Source: Bombyx mori (taxonomy: Eukaryota > Arthropoda > Insecta > Lepidoptera > Bombycidae). From it: a DNA stretch of 64,000 bases. The position numbers and the translations under genes are program-made. Under the pieces are notes generated by a model, which searched no databases, was not told the origin of the DNA, and was given only the letters and a program-made list of their open reading frames with translations. Positions 13,001 to 22,225 of the stretch are shown here, one piece after another; position 1 is the first letter of the stretch; the number at the start of each line of letters is the position of its first letter. Location of the stretch: NCBI RefSeq assembly GCF_030269925.1, contig NC_085107.1, positions 6,634,001 through 6,698,000 on the forward strand, in the 5' to 3' direction.

Positions 13001-15626
13001 GCCGAGCCTACTTGAAACCCTTGGTGAAAACGAAAATGGAAATCAAGTGGAACTGTACAAGCCTGAAGAAAAAACTGAACGAGTACTCGGGCTCATATGG
13101 AAAACAGAAAAGGACGTGCTTACCTTCGACCTCAATCTGACAAGAATACCTCCACCGCTCGTCGAAGGCAAGACGCCGACCAAGAGAGAAGCACTAAAAG
13201 TCGTAATGTCGTTATTCGATCCGCTAGGCTTCGTGTCCCCAGTCACAAATAGAGCAAAACAACTTCTGCAAGAAGTGTGGCGGCGAGGAACATCATGGGA
13301 CGATGAAATAGATAACGACCTGTCGACACACTGGCAGGCCTGGGTGAAGCAGCTGAGAAACCTGCACAATATAGCCATCCCAAGATGTTACTTAAACTAC
13401 AGCGACACGACCACATTACAGCTACACGTCTTCACCGACGCAAGTGAATCCGCCTACGCTGCAGCACTATACTGGCGAACGATAAGTCCGAATAATAGAA
13501 TCGACGTGTCACTGATTATGAGCAAAGCAAAGGTAGCGCCCCTGAAACTCACTACTATACCGAGACTGGAACTACAAGCCGCCGCTCTCGGAGCACGCCT
13601 CGCTGAAGCTGTAATAGCGGAACACGACAGAAAGCCGGATTCGAAGACCTTCTGGACCGACAGTAAGACAGTATTAACATGGATAAGAACGGGATCACGC
13701 TCGTACAAACCATACGTCGCCCACCGCCTGGCTGCTATAGAAGATAGTTCAACAGTAAACGAGTGGCGATGGGTACCCACGAAGCATAACGTGGCCGACG
13801 ACGCAACTAGAGACGTGCCAATATCGTTCGACAACGAACACAGATGGTTCAGAGGACCGGAATTCCTACACCAGCAAGAAGAATCCTGGCCTACGGAATC
13901 AGCAACAGCAACAATAGAACCGACAGGCGAAGAAAAGATACATCACACGATCGCCTTCAACCTTAAAAACAGACTAACTGAAGGTTTACCAGACGTATCC
14001 CGGTTCTCGAATTGGGAAAGACTCCGATACACCACAGCCAGAGTCCTACAGTTTATACAACTTTGTAGGCGCAGAACAGAACAGGTACACCATAGAAAAA
14101 ACAAAAGAAACAAAGAAGCAGACCCCGCGTGGGTCGAACGTAAACAACGAACAATGGTTTCGCCGAAATCCTTTAAAACCAAAACGGAAGATAGAAAATA
14201 CCATCCGATCTCAGCTGAGACATTGAAAACGGCCGAGGAACTGCTTATGCGCGCGACACAGGAAGAAAGCTTCGCTCAAGAAATCAAGGACATCCAACAA
14301 CGAGGAGGCGTGAACCAGAATAGCCGCCTCCACAAACTCAGTATTGTATATGAGAACGGATACCTACGAATACGAAGCCGTATCGAAGCAGCAGAACGAA
14401 TACCAACAGAAATAAAGAGCCCGGTGATCCTGGACGGAAACCACCTCACAACTAAGTTGTGGATAAAATATATTCATCACAGATTACATCATGCTGGAGT
14501 CGAAGCTACAATTAACGAGTGTCGTCAGCAATACTGGATAGTGCGTATACGCCCAGTGACTCGCACCATAGTGAACAAATGCCTACAATGCAGAATGAAG
14601 ACACAGATACCGTCGTACCCGAGGACCGGAGATCTACCACCGTGCCGTCTAGCCCATCACAAAAGACCATTCACTTTCACGGGAGTTGATTACTTCGGTC
14701 CGCTAACAGTCACAGTCGGACGAACCAACCAAAAGCGATACGTAGCAATATTCACTTGTCTAACAATACGAGCCATACATCTTGAAATAGCCGCATCACT
14801 AAACACCCACTCTGCGGTAATGGCGCTCCGAAGAATGATAGCACGACGAGGTTGTCCGACGCAGATATGGTCGGACAACGGCACCAACTTAAAAGGAGCA
14901 GACAGAGAACTACGCCGAGCCATCGACGGTGAAACCGCAAAGGAAGCAGCGAACAGAACGATCTCCTGGAGATTCATCCCACCCGGAGCACCGTTCATGG
15001 GAGGTGCCTGGGAAAGGATGGTGCGCTCGGTAAAGGTCGCGTTAACGGCAACACTCCATGAGCGAAGTCCGACGGAGGAAGTGCTCTCGACGTTATTAGC
15101 TGAAATAGAATATACGGTAAACAGTCGGCCTTTGACTCACGTTTCGGTCAGCGTGGACGACCCCGAAGCCCTAACCCCGAACCACTTACTACTAGGCGGG
15201 CCGGGGCGAGTACCAACACCAGGGACATTTGATGAAAGAGACACATTGACGCGAAACAGTTGGAGAGCAGCACAACGACTCGCTGACCTGTTCTGGACGA
15301 GGTGGGTTAGAGAGTATCTCCCCGAGCTGCAGCACCGGCGGGAGCCTCATGGCCGAGGCATCCCCGTGAAAAACGGAGATTTAGTCCAGCTTGTGGACAA
15401 CAACTTGCCACGAAACACATGGGTGCGAGGAAAAGTGATCGCGACGTATCCAGGACCCGACAACGTGGTGCGCACCGTAGATATCAGAACCAAAGGGGGA
15501 GTTCTACGGAGACCAGTACGAAAACTAGTGATCCTGCCCATAGAAGACGACCATCCTGCACCGAGAAGAAATGCGACGGACTCGCACGGCGGGAGTAATG
15601 TGCAGGACGAAATCGATTTTAAATAG
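10086..15626 (+). CDS. Gag-pol polyprotein of a BEL/Pao retrotransposon (1846 aa)
   Basis: One open frame from ATG 10086 to TAG 15626 encodes the whole element polyprotein. Residues 1-190 are charged and partly coiled. Residues about 199-350 are a Gag domain of the BEL/Pao (DUF1759) type, with FFNGNHQDWLSFRAAY. Cys/His clusters at about 401-470 (KCPLCSNTEH; CFRCL; CGINNCKYTHNKMLH) are nucleic-acid binding fingers. An aspartic protease has LLDDGST near 520. Reverse transcriptase carries YVDDY near 931, and RNase H has FTDASES near 1115. Integrase begins with an HHAGVEATINECR zinc-binding stretch near 1465, then DDE residues in TFTGVDYFG (about 1534), WSDNGTN (about 1595) and GGAWERM (about 1642). 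The last nine codons lie inside the 3' LTR. Absence of frameshifts or stops suggests a recently active copy. Minus-strand open frames here are shadows. Confidence 0.95.
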   Translation: MPITRSTGRGRIETKQSPPSETTATTQSMWTETTAKTVMSLVAPTTESSCATANTEATTKLAEKPGNSKTEAVKQYIVKQNDVPTKQRAGTVKTDRSRNRKEQKIAKAREELARLQVELAAARLATLEAGSDDENSESEYSKSELDERVGTWLETQPTKTENDDQPNEKPAGACDKQDFSDLTAAITLAVKAAREPRYTELPFFNGNHQDWLSFRAAYHETMNSFTKTENINRLRRNLKGRAKEAVDGLLITNADPSDVIRSLEARFGRPETIAITELDTLRALPRLTETPRDICIFSSKVTNAVATLRALNCTHYLYNPETTKTMLEKLTPTLRYRYYDFTAIQPKEDPDLIKFEKFMKREAELCSHYAQPEQAGHYSQPAQHNRRTQNVHIVSEKPSRAKCPLCSNTEHTTTDCYIFKKADSNTRWDIAKNKHLCFRCLQYKNKTHNCKPKTCGINNCKYTHNKMLHFDRKIEKTDNSDKETTENINSAWTGKQKQSYLKIIPVQVQGPIGTVDTYALLDDGSTVTLIDEIICKKTGITGPIDPLHIQAINNIKSTETRSRRVNVTLRGLNSRKEIIQARTINDLQVTAQKIPKEQIDEYSHLRDISDIITYENAKPGILIGQDNWHMLLASKVRRGNRNQPIASLTPLGWVLHGGRTRTLGHHINYINHASETQEDDKIENLVKQYFAMDALCITPRRPKTDPEEQALRILNSNTVHTTDGRYETALLWKIDNVSLPDNYNNSLKRLINIENKLDRNPELKQKYTEQMEALVAKGYAEPAPKTKTENRTWYLPHFAVVNPLKPEKLRVVHDAAARTRGVALNDMLLKGPDLLQSLPGVIMRFRQHNIAVTADIKEMFMQVKLRHEDRDALRYLWRKDRRDDKPPEEYRMTSLIFGASSSPSTAIYVKNLNAQKHEATHPEAAAAIQNKHYVDDYLDSFKTLKDAVRITTDVRRIHEKAHFELKQWKSNSPSLLETLGENENGNQVELYKPEEKTERVLGLIWKTEKDVLTFDLNLTRIPPPLVEGKTPTKREALKVVMSLFDPLGFVSPVTNRAKQLLQEVWRRGTSWDDEIDNDLSTHWQAWVKQLRNLHNIAIPRCYLNYSDTTTLQLHVFTDASESAYAAALYWRTISPNNRIDVSLIMSKAKVAPLKLTTIPRLELQAAALGARLAEAVIAEHDRKPDSKTFWTDSKTVLTWIRTGSRSYKPYVAHRLAAIEDSSTVNEWRWVPTKHNVADDATRDVPISFDNEHRWFRGPEFLHQQEESWPTESATATIEPTGEEKIHHTIAFNLKNRLTEGLPDVSRFSNWERLRYTTARVLQFIQLCRRRTEQVHHRKNKRNKEADPAWVERKQRTMVSPKSFKTKTEDRKYHPISAETLKTAEELLMRATQEESFAQEIKDIQQRGGVNQNSRLHKLSIVYENGYLRIRSRIEAAERIPTEIKSPVILDGNHLTTKLWIKYIHHRLHHAGVEATINECRQQYWIVRIRPVTRTIVNKCLQCRMKTQIPSYPRTGDLPPCRLAHHKRPFTFTGVDYFGPLTVTVGRTNQKRYVAIFTCLTIRAIHLEIAASLNTHSAVMALRRMIARRGCPTQIWSDNGTNLKGADRELRRAIDGETAKEAANRTISWRFIPPGAPFMGGAWERMVRSVKVALTATLHERSPTEEVLSTLLAEIEYTVNSRPLTHVSVSVDDPEALTPNHLLLGGPGRVPTPGTFDERDTLTRNSWRAAQRLADLFWTRWVREYLPELQHRREPHGRGIPVKNGDLVQLVDNNLPRNTWVRGKVIATYPGPDNVVRTVDIRTKGGVLRRPVRKLVILPIEDDHPAPRRNATDSHGGSNVQDEIDFK

Positions 15627-16163
15627 TTTTATATAACAAATAGAATTAATATAGTTGATAAGTAATTACGTAACAAAAATGCATAATCTTAAATTATTTT
15701 ATATGCAATATGTTTGTGTATCAGATCAGAGAATGTAAATAGACCAATAGGAACGATTTGTGGAGCGCTTTCACTACGGTAACATACAGATCAAGGGACC
15801 CCCGAAAGTGGCGCGTCGATAGCACGTCGCGAGATGGGGTACTGAAATAAATATAAAAGGATGGCCATTTACAGGCAAAACACAGTTCTCAGCAGATCAT
15901 CAAGACAGAAACAGTTCTCAGAAGCTCTCCGACAAAGAAACATCAGCAAGACAGAAACAGTTACCAGCAGTTCTCCAATAGTACAGTTATCAGAAAACCA
16001 CCAGTGAATCAGCTACCAGTGAACCAGACAGTTACCTGTGAAACCTCGCTACAGAAGCCGAAACCCATCGAAAGAAACAGCCGTCTTCTACCAACGCACA
16101 AACAGACAGCAGAAAATATTATTACACGACTCGGAAACAGCCATACAGACCGGGTCGTGTACA
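15599..16163 (+). repeat. 3' LTR of the BEL/Pao element
   Basis: 565 bp, starting TGTGCAGG and ending GTGTACA, with three substitutions relative to the 5' LTR. The gag-pol stop codon lies 28 bases inside it. I cannot point to a clear polypurine tract; the bases just upstream (CACGGCGGGAGTAA) are only moderately purine-rich. Confidence 0.95.
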
Positions 16164-16375
16164 ATTATAATTTGCGTAATCACTGGTGGTAGGACCTTTT
16201 GTGAGTCCGCATGGGTAGGTACCACCACCCCGCCTATTTCCGCCGTGAAGCAGTAATGCGTTTCGGTTCGAAGGGTGGGGTAGCCGTTGTAACTGTACTG
16301 AGACCTTAGAACTTATATCTCGTGGGTGGCGCATTTACGTTGTAGATGTCTATGGGCTCCAGTAAAACTTAACAC
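16164..16375 (+). mobile_element. Bm1 SINE, middle part, between two insertions
   Basis: It resumes the Bm1 sequence interrupted at 9430 (ATTATAATTTGCGTAATCAC, then the GGTGGTAGGACC body) and runs to CCAGTAAAACTTAACAC, where the hAT-like element enters. The first five bases are the right-hand BEL/Pao target duplication and the last eight (16368-16375, CTTAACAC) are the left-hand hAT duplication. Confidence 0.9.
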
Positions 16376-16524
16376 TAGACTTGCGCAAAACATCACTTCC
16401 CAATGTAATGTGATATGACATCACTTTTACAGACAGGTGATATTACTCGAAAACATTACACATCACTCTTAACATTACTCGGTGCGTTCAATAGATACTG
16501 TGACGACGAATACATTGTATCTAT

Positions 16525-16586
16525 ACACCCGAATCATTACTTAAGTGATGTGTATCAACACATCACTTAGGTAATGATTCGGGTGT
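16525..16586. repeat. Long perfect-stem hairpin inside the hAT-like element
   Basis: The arm beginning ACACCCGAATCATTAC at 16525 is the reverse complement of the arm ending GTAATGATTCGGGTGT at 16586, with a stem near 28 bp (one G/T-type mismatch) and a loop of only about four bases (ATCA). A second hairpin follows at 16598-16641. Confidence 0.85.
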
Positions 16587-16597
16587 GACATTACAGT

Positions 16598-16641
16598 AGT
16601 GTATTACAATACAAAGTATGAACTTTGCATTGTAATACACT
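16598..16641. repeat. Second hairpin inside the hAT-like element
   Basis: AGTGTATTACAATACAAAGT (16598-16617) pairs with ACTTTGCATTGTAATACACT (16622-16641) with one mismatch and a four-base loop. It lies only 11 bp from the preceding hairpin. Confidence 0.85.
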
Positions 16642-17229
16642 GTTATATTACTTGACAGAGATTGACTTACTTAATAATATAATAATTTTATTTTTTACTT
16701 AATATAATTTATTGTGGGATGAACGGATTTCATATGGCGACTTAGACTGCAAATTGAGCTCGACAATAATGTTAATATACGAGAGCAGTAGATGCATTTT
16801 ATAACACAAAAATTAATATGAAATATTACTAAACAATTACGAGCGACTAGCGATTTTACAAAAGTTGCGAATACAAAATTAAGTAAGTACTTGCGGGGAG
16901 CTACCGGCTGGCCGCATGAAAAATATAAACACAAATACCTATATTAAAATTCAGACGTACCATAGGTATAAAAATGTACCTAGCGGCCAGGACATACGGT
17001 TCAAAATCACTAGGAATAATTCCGTGTCGCTTGCTCATTTATTTTGCGTCGATCGGTCTGTCTCGCTCGCTCGGTTCCGTTCGTGTATTAAGCAACATTA
17101 CACGACAAAGAAAGAAACATGTTGGGTGATAGTGTGATGTTTGTTTCCTTCGCGTAATGTGTGATGTTGCATTACATCGTAGAGTAATATTACCCGAGTA
17201 ATATCACTCGCATTACTTACACATGTCTA

Positions 17230-17290
17230 CTTAACACCAGGTGGGCTGTGAGCTCGTCCATCCATCTACACAATAAAATAAAAAAAACTA
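17230..17290 (+). mobile_element. Bm1 SINE, 3' end with A-rich tail
   Basis: After the right copy of the 8-bp duplication, the SINE finishes with CCAGGTGGGCTGTGAGCTCG, CCATCCATCTACACAATAAA and an A-rich tail. It completes the element begun at 9252. Confidence 0.9.
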
Positions 17291-17425
17291 CTGTCGGTAG
17301 GGCATCTTGTGAACCAGCGTTTGTAGGACCTACCTATTTCTGTTGTGCCGAATGCCTTTCGGCATAAAAGGTGGGGCAGCCGTTGAACTGTAAAATTGAG
17401 ACTTAAAATCAATGTCTCACTTGTA
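17291..17425 (+). mobile_element. Degenerate Bm1-like fragment
   Basis: Diverged but colinear with the Bm1 body: GGTAGGGCATCTTGTGAACC, CCTATTTCTGTTGTGCCGAA, GGTGGGGCAGCCGTTGAACT, then a GAGACTTAAAA stretch. It lies directly behind the younger Bm1, so it may have been that element's target. Confidence 0.55.
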
Positions 17426-18450
17426 CTCACAGTTTGAAAAGATAAGATTGTTTCTTTTAATGCAAATATATAATAATAATCATACTATATTTTACTAGTT
17501 TGAAACAGGGTCCGGCTCGCTCCGTTACGGTTACTTGCGGTAATGAGTAGAAATTCTTCTAACTGAGCGTTATTTATGTACAACCGCGCTTTTATTTAAT
17601 GGAAAAACACTTAGAGTAACACCAGCGTACATACCGTTTGCCCTCCATTAAGTACACGTATAATATTACAAAACAATTGATCTTCTTGCGTCTCCTTAAT
17701 AAGTGCCTAAAATTCCGGAGCACGGCTAACAAAAGCTTTTCGGATTTGTATCACGGAACGACGTCACTAACTCTATGACAGAGAAATGCGGAACTGTAAT
17801 GATGTCGTGATTACGTCAGAAATTTGTCACCTCTATGGGCGGACGAAAATTTAACAACAATGTTCGAATATTTGAAACGAATTGATTCGATTCACCACAC
17901 TGTTTCAACAATATGTATTAAAAGCATATTATGTTTTTAATGTTATAAAACAAAACGCGCAGTTCTAAATTCTAGAATAGTGTTTTTATTATAATAAAAT
18001 ATTGATAACTTAATATCTAATCACAGTAATATAATGTTTGACCTTAGAGCATTTTACTATCAAGTAAATTGAATTCAAGTGTTACGTCTTTTGACCTTTA
18101 TGAATCTTATTAACTAAGACATCTCAAGGCAGACTCAAGGAGTAATCTAAGAACGTAATCTCAAAAATTTCATTCTGTTCAAGTTTTTATTTTATAACCC
18201 AGAGCAGATCCATCACTCAAATTACGTTGGCCTTTAATTTTAAAGAAATGTTTTGTATGTCATGTATTATTTATCATCAAACAGTATTTGAATGGGACTC
18301 TATGGTTTGATTCCTTAATATATTATGTATTTTTGTACTATGTTTTCTAGAAATACGTCCCGCTAAATACAATATATCTCGTTTAAGCAACTAAATATTT
18401 TTTAAACACATAATTACGAAGACCATGTGTAACAATATTTTATCCAGAAC

Positions 18451-18641
18451 AGCCCTCTGAGTTTCTCGCCGGATCTTCTCAGTGGGCTGCGTGGTGGTGG
18501 ATCGGTGGTAGATTCTGCGAAGCCCTGCTCTTGCTAGGGTCAGTGTTAGCAACACCTCCGTTTTGAGCCCCGAGAGCTCACCTACACGCTAGGGTAACGC
18601 TGATATAGCCTCTCTAGGCTATCAGCATGAACAGAAAAAAA
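18451..18641 (+). mobile_element. LINE 3' end fragment (jockey-like family), sense orientation
   Basis: It contains the conserved 3' block TTTCTCGCCGGATCTTCTCA, then TGGTAGATTCTGCGAAG and GAGAGCTCACCTACACGCTA, and ends with GGCTATCAGCATGAACAGAAAAAAA as an A-rich tail. It is the reverse complement of the blocks at 30628 and 41667. It is a 5'-truncated, non-coding insertion in intron 2. Confidence 0.7.
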
Positions 18642-19152
18642 TTGCTAATAATATATCGAGTAACATAAAACGATACTACCGTTCCATTGTTATAAGCGCC
18701 TGTCGCCGTGGCACAGAAATGTTTTTTTTGTGAGCCCTGAATGGGGTGAGGCTCGACATATGCTCCTATGTTTTTAAGACAACGTTGTAGAAGTTTAATT
18801 TTCAGACTTTCAATTCCTAAATGAAGTCAACATTGGTGCAGCAGGTTTTGCGTGAAATGAATCAACGAGGAAACAAACAGACACAAAACGTACCAAAACG
18901 GTGTTGTTAAAGCTTAATACGTTGAACGCCATCATGGACACCGTTTTTCCGACAGAATACTGTCGCCCAGGGCCGCACCAATATATAAAACATAATTCAG
19001 AAATCGGCGCGTTTTTTTTTTGCCAAAATTGGGGAACAACAGACCTATGAAGATGTCCAAACCTTTTCCTAGCGCGGCGGACACGCTATGACCGTTGCGG
19101 CTCATTAGCTTAACAAAGCATTTGGTCTTGCGCTCAATCTGTCAATAATCTG

Positions 19153-19213
19153 TATATTAATACGTGAAGCAAAAACTTTGTACCCATTTTTACGAAAATT
19201 GCGCGGACGGAGC
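19153..19213. repeat. Dispersed repeat shared with 53886-53946 (inverted)
   Basis: TATTAATACGTGAAGCAAAA and TACGAAAATTGCGCGGACG occur here and, reverse complemented, at 53886-53946. It is probably the end of an unnamed lepidopteran DNA transposon; I cannot define its other boundary. Confidence 0.55.
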
Positions 19214-19658
19214 AGTGTAAAATTTCCCACACTTATAGATAATCTAGAGAAGGAGTGTAGAATGCTAATGTTTTTTTAAAATGATGCATAAAAAATATAT
19301 TAAATCAATAAAAAAAAACATTACACACACTACCATGTATTTGACACAACACATACATAAAAATATACTCTTTGCTCATTGTCAATTGTCAAACTTTTGT
19401 TATTATTTAAAGTCTGTGGTCAAATTGAGAATAGATTAATAAATAATATTTATCTATAGTGTAGTCTTGGCGAAATCTGTGGTTATATAATTACCTATAT
19501 TATAGAAGAATAATAGTGTTTGATAATAGAACCACAATAGGTAATGTTTAAACGTAAAATTTCAATTAATTATAGTCGAATTTCAACAACTGCGGGACTA
19601 CTAGTAGTATGAAATATAGTATGAAGATTTTGCTAATTAAGTCAATAAATTTATTCAG

Positions 19659-19836
19659 GGACAACAGCGCTCCCACAGCGCCGACGGTGCTTCTCAAAAG
19701 AACCAAACACCACAAGGGGAGTATTTACTGCCTCGCATGGAGTCCCGCTGGTGATCTACTAGCCACAGGCTCTAATGATAAAACCGTAAAATTAATGGCG
19801 TTCAACACGCACGCTTGCAATTTGGAAGGACAAGAG
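19659..19836 (+). CDS. WDR47: WDR47 exon, second WD40 repeat
   Basis: The acceptor is TTATTCAG and the donor GAG|gtatgt. The first base completes a Lys codon from the preceding exon; 59 whole codons follow, so it exits in phase 0. It encodes a VLLKRTKHHKGSIYCLAWSP strand, then GDLLATGSNDKTVKLMAF, a typical WD40 blade with its GSNDKTVK turn, and ends in CNLEGQE. The match to vertebrate WDR47 (HHKGSIYCLAWSP, TGSNDK) is very close. Confidence 0.95.
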
Positions 19837-20242
19837 GTATGTTATTTCTAACATAATGATTCTCTAATTTATTATCTTGAGTTTGCTGACTGCATCTGTA
19901 ACATGTTGTATTTTCCTTTTCAACAATCTGCTACGCACGACCTGTTTAGTTGCGAAGTAATTAGTGGAAGATGCCGTTCTTGACATGCTAATTAAATAAT
20001 TGCGAACATGTCTCGCACTGAATCATAAGTTCTCTCTTAATGACGTTAAGGGCGACGGATGTTTATATTGAATTTAATTGAAAGATAATACAAACATGAT
20101 TTATTTATTCAGAACAATTCTGTTATATGGAAATATTATGTTTTATACCCCAACGAAGAAGTAAAGAAGGAAAACGTCATATTTTCTACCATCCACTTCT
20201 ACCGCTTAATTCGTACTCCCAATTTGATATTCCACAACGTGC

Positions 20243-20380
20243 TTTTTTTTTATTGCTTAGATGGGTGGACGAGCTCACAGCCCACCTGGTGTTAAGTGGT
20301 TACTGGAACCCATAGACATCCACAACGTAAATGCGCCACCCACCTTGAGATACAAGTTCTAAGGTCTCAAGTATAGTTAC
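20243..20380 (-). mobile_element. Bm1 SINE 3' fragment, antisense
   Basis: Read on the minus strand it ends in CCACCCATCTAAGCAATAAA plus an A tail (T run at 20243-20250). It contains the CACTTAACACCAGGTGGGCT and GGTGGCGCATTTACGTTGTG blocks of the SINE 3' region. It is 5'-truncated and lies in WDR47 intron 3. Confidence 0.85.
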
Positions 20381-21860
20381 AGAGATCATTACCGCCACGA
20401 ACCATCAAACTAATTAATCTGAACTCAACATTAAAACCACTAACGTTCTACTTCTGTCGTGAAATGTACCAATTTCGACAGTTAAAAAAAGTCGGTTCCT
20501 ATCGCGTAAATGAGTTTTCGAGCATATGTAGGTACCTACTAGGGATGTGCGCGGGCAATTCATAATTATCGTCTTCAATAATACCACCGCTCGTCCACCC
20601 AACAAATATATTCATAAATATCGCATTGACTGTAACGACGTGGTCACAACTTAAATGATATACCCAGCGCGTCCAATCAGAAGCGAACGATTTATTTAAT
20701 GGAGATCAATCGCCATAGTTAAAAGCGATAAATCGATTCACGTACAGACCGAAATAATTGTAAATACATGATTCTGTTTATGTCGTAACGTGCGAATCGG
20801 AGTGCGTCACTAAAATGATGATAACATAATTTGCACTAGATGATGACCGAGCTTTGCTCGTTTTTTTTTATAACGCCATCATGTTGTGTCTTTAAAGCGG
20901 TTAGTTGCCCTCAATTAAGAAAAATAGTATTATTATTCGCCAATAGATGTCGGGAAGAGTTGATTATTGAAAACACAAATAAAACAACATTTTCTGAAAA
21001 TAAATCGTAGCTAGATCGATTTATCGCCCCCGAAATCCCCTGTATACTAAATTTTATGAAAATCGTTGGATCCGTTTCCGAGATTCAGATTATATATGTA
21101 TTAATATACAATAATTGCTCGTTTAAAGGTATAAGATGAAACATACTATGCACAGTAAAGTGAAACATTCCATAAATATCCGCATTTCACGAACTATGTC
21201 ATGTTCTATCACTTGTGCCTTCGACTGTACCAGACTCGTTCAATCAGTTTTAATTAAAAACGTACCTTGATGCAGTCGAGTTAATCATCACGTGTTGACG
21301 TCACGAATGCGGCGTGAATATCGAGCAAACGTCATTCGAACGATAATCAATTTTGGTGTTGTCACCGATCAATACAATTTTATCAGATGAAATGGTTAAC
21401 GGCAAACGTTCCATTTTTTATTAAATCTCACAACGCCTTTGTAATTAATTATATGTTAAAATAAAACTAATAAAATATATTTAATGTTATAAAAACAAAC
21501 TAATAAATGTGTGTGGTTGAAAGTAAAAAAAAAAAACGCTTCAAAAGAAAACTGAAATACCAATTTATTTCAGGTTTTATTTTATCCTATTGGTTCTAGT
21601 TAGAATATTAGAGCGAAATTAAAAATATGTAGTATGGTTATGGTTCTTTTATGCATATGCAAATTTTTTTGTTCGTTGTCTTTATTGAAAATGACTTCAA
21701 AGATTCCTTTACATACAAATTAACATACCAAGCCAATAAACGCACATTAGGTCAAAATAATATTTTTCATCAGTCCTTGATATGTGGGCTAATTTGCGAG
21801 TTAATCGGACATATTTAGTTTAAAAATATGTTGACTAATTTTGTTACATAGATAAACAAA
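20381..21860. other. Intron 3 sequence with possible old repeat, otherwise nothing recognised
   Basis: Around 21000-21095 the sequence TTTATCGCCCCCGAAATCCC and CGTTGGATCCGTTTCCGAGA resembles a degenerate lepidopteran repeat carrying decayed coding sequence, but I cannot assign it. The rest is AT-rich with no supported feature. Confidence 0.4.
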
Positions 21861-22225
21861 AATATCGACTCATCCGCAGAACAAAGTCCGATGTGATCAT
21901 AGAGCAAAAACGAGTTATATAGCTAGGCGCAATAAGGGATACGAACTCTACGGACGTGTGTTTTTGGAATTTTTGTATCTCATTTAGTTTCGGAAATATA
22001 TAATTGAATAACGTTCTATCTGTCGTTAGCTCCGCATAAAAACGTACGGAGTGATCAAGCGTCGGCCCGCACGGAGCGGCCGCACTGTTCGTTCGTCAGT
22101 CCGGCCGCTGTTCGTTGGACTTGTTGGAGAGAGGGCGTCTTTGTGTCAAACGCTTAGGTTTTTACTGTTTGATTTTAAATTAATAATGTAACACGTATTT
22201 TGCTCGATAAAAAATATTTTTAGAC

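Larger units (their letters stand above)
9431..16163 (+). mobile_element. Complete BEL/Pao LTR retrotransposon
   Basis: The element is 6733 bp, bounded by two 565-bp LTRs of identical length, both starting TGTGCAGG and ending GTGTACA. A 5-bp duplication ATTAT flanks it. One uninterrupted gag-pol frame fills the interior, in the BEL/Pao domain order Gag, zinc fingers, protease, reverse transcriptase, RNase H, integrase. There is no separate envelope-like frame. The LTRs differ at only three visible positions (9894/16062, 9926/16094, 9955/16123), so the insertion is recent. It lies sense-oriented in intron 2 of WDR47, inside an older Bm1 SINE. Confidence 0.95.
16376..17229. mobile_element. hAT-like non-autonomous DNA transposon (854 bp)
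   Basis: It is flanked by a perfect 8-bp duplication CTTAACAC (16368-16375 and 17230-17237) inside a Bm1 SINE, so both ends are exact. The terminal inverted repeats are short and imperfect (TAGACTTGCG at the left, TAGACATGTG read inward from the right). The ends are packed with CATCAC/GTGATG and ACATTAC/GTAATGT motifs in both orientations, as in hAT subterminal regions. Two hairpins lie at 16525-16586 and 16598-16641. No transposase frame is present; the open frames inside are short and motif-free. The 8-bp duplication supports hAT; the family is not one I can name. Confidence 0.8.
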
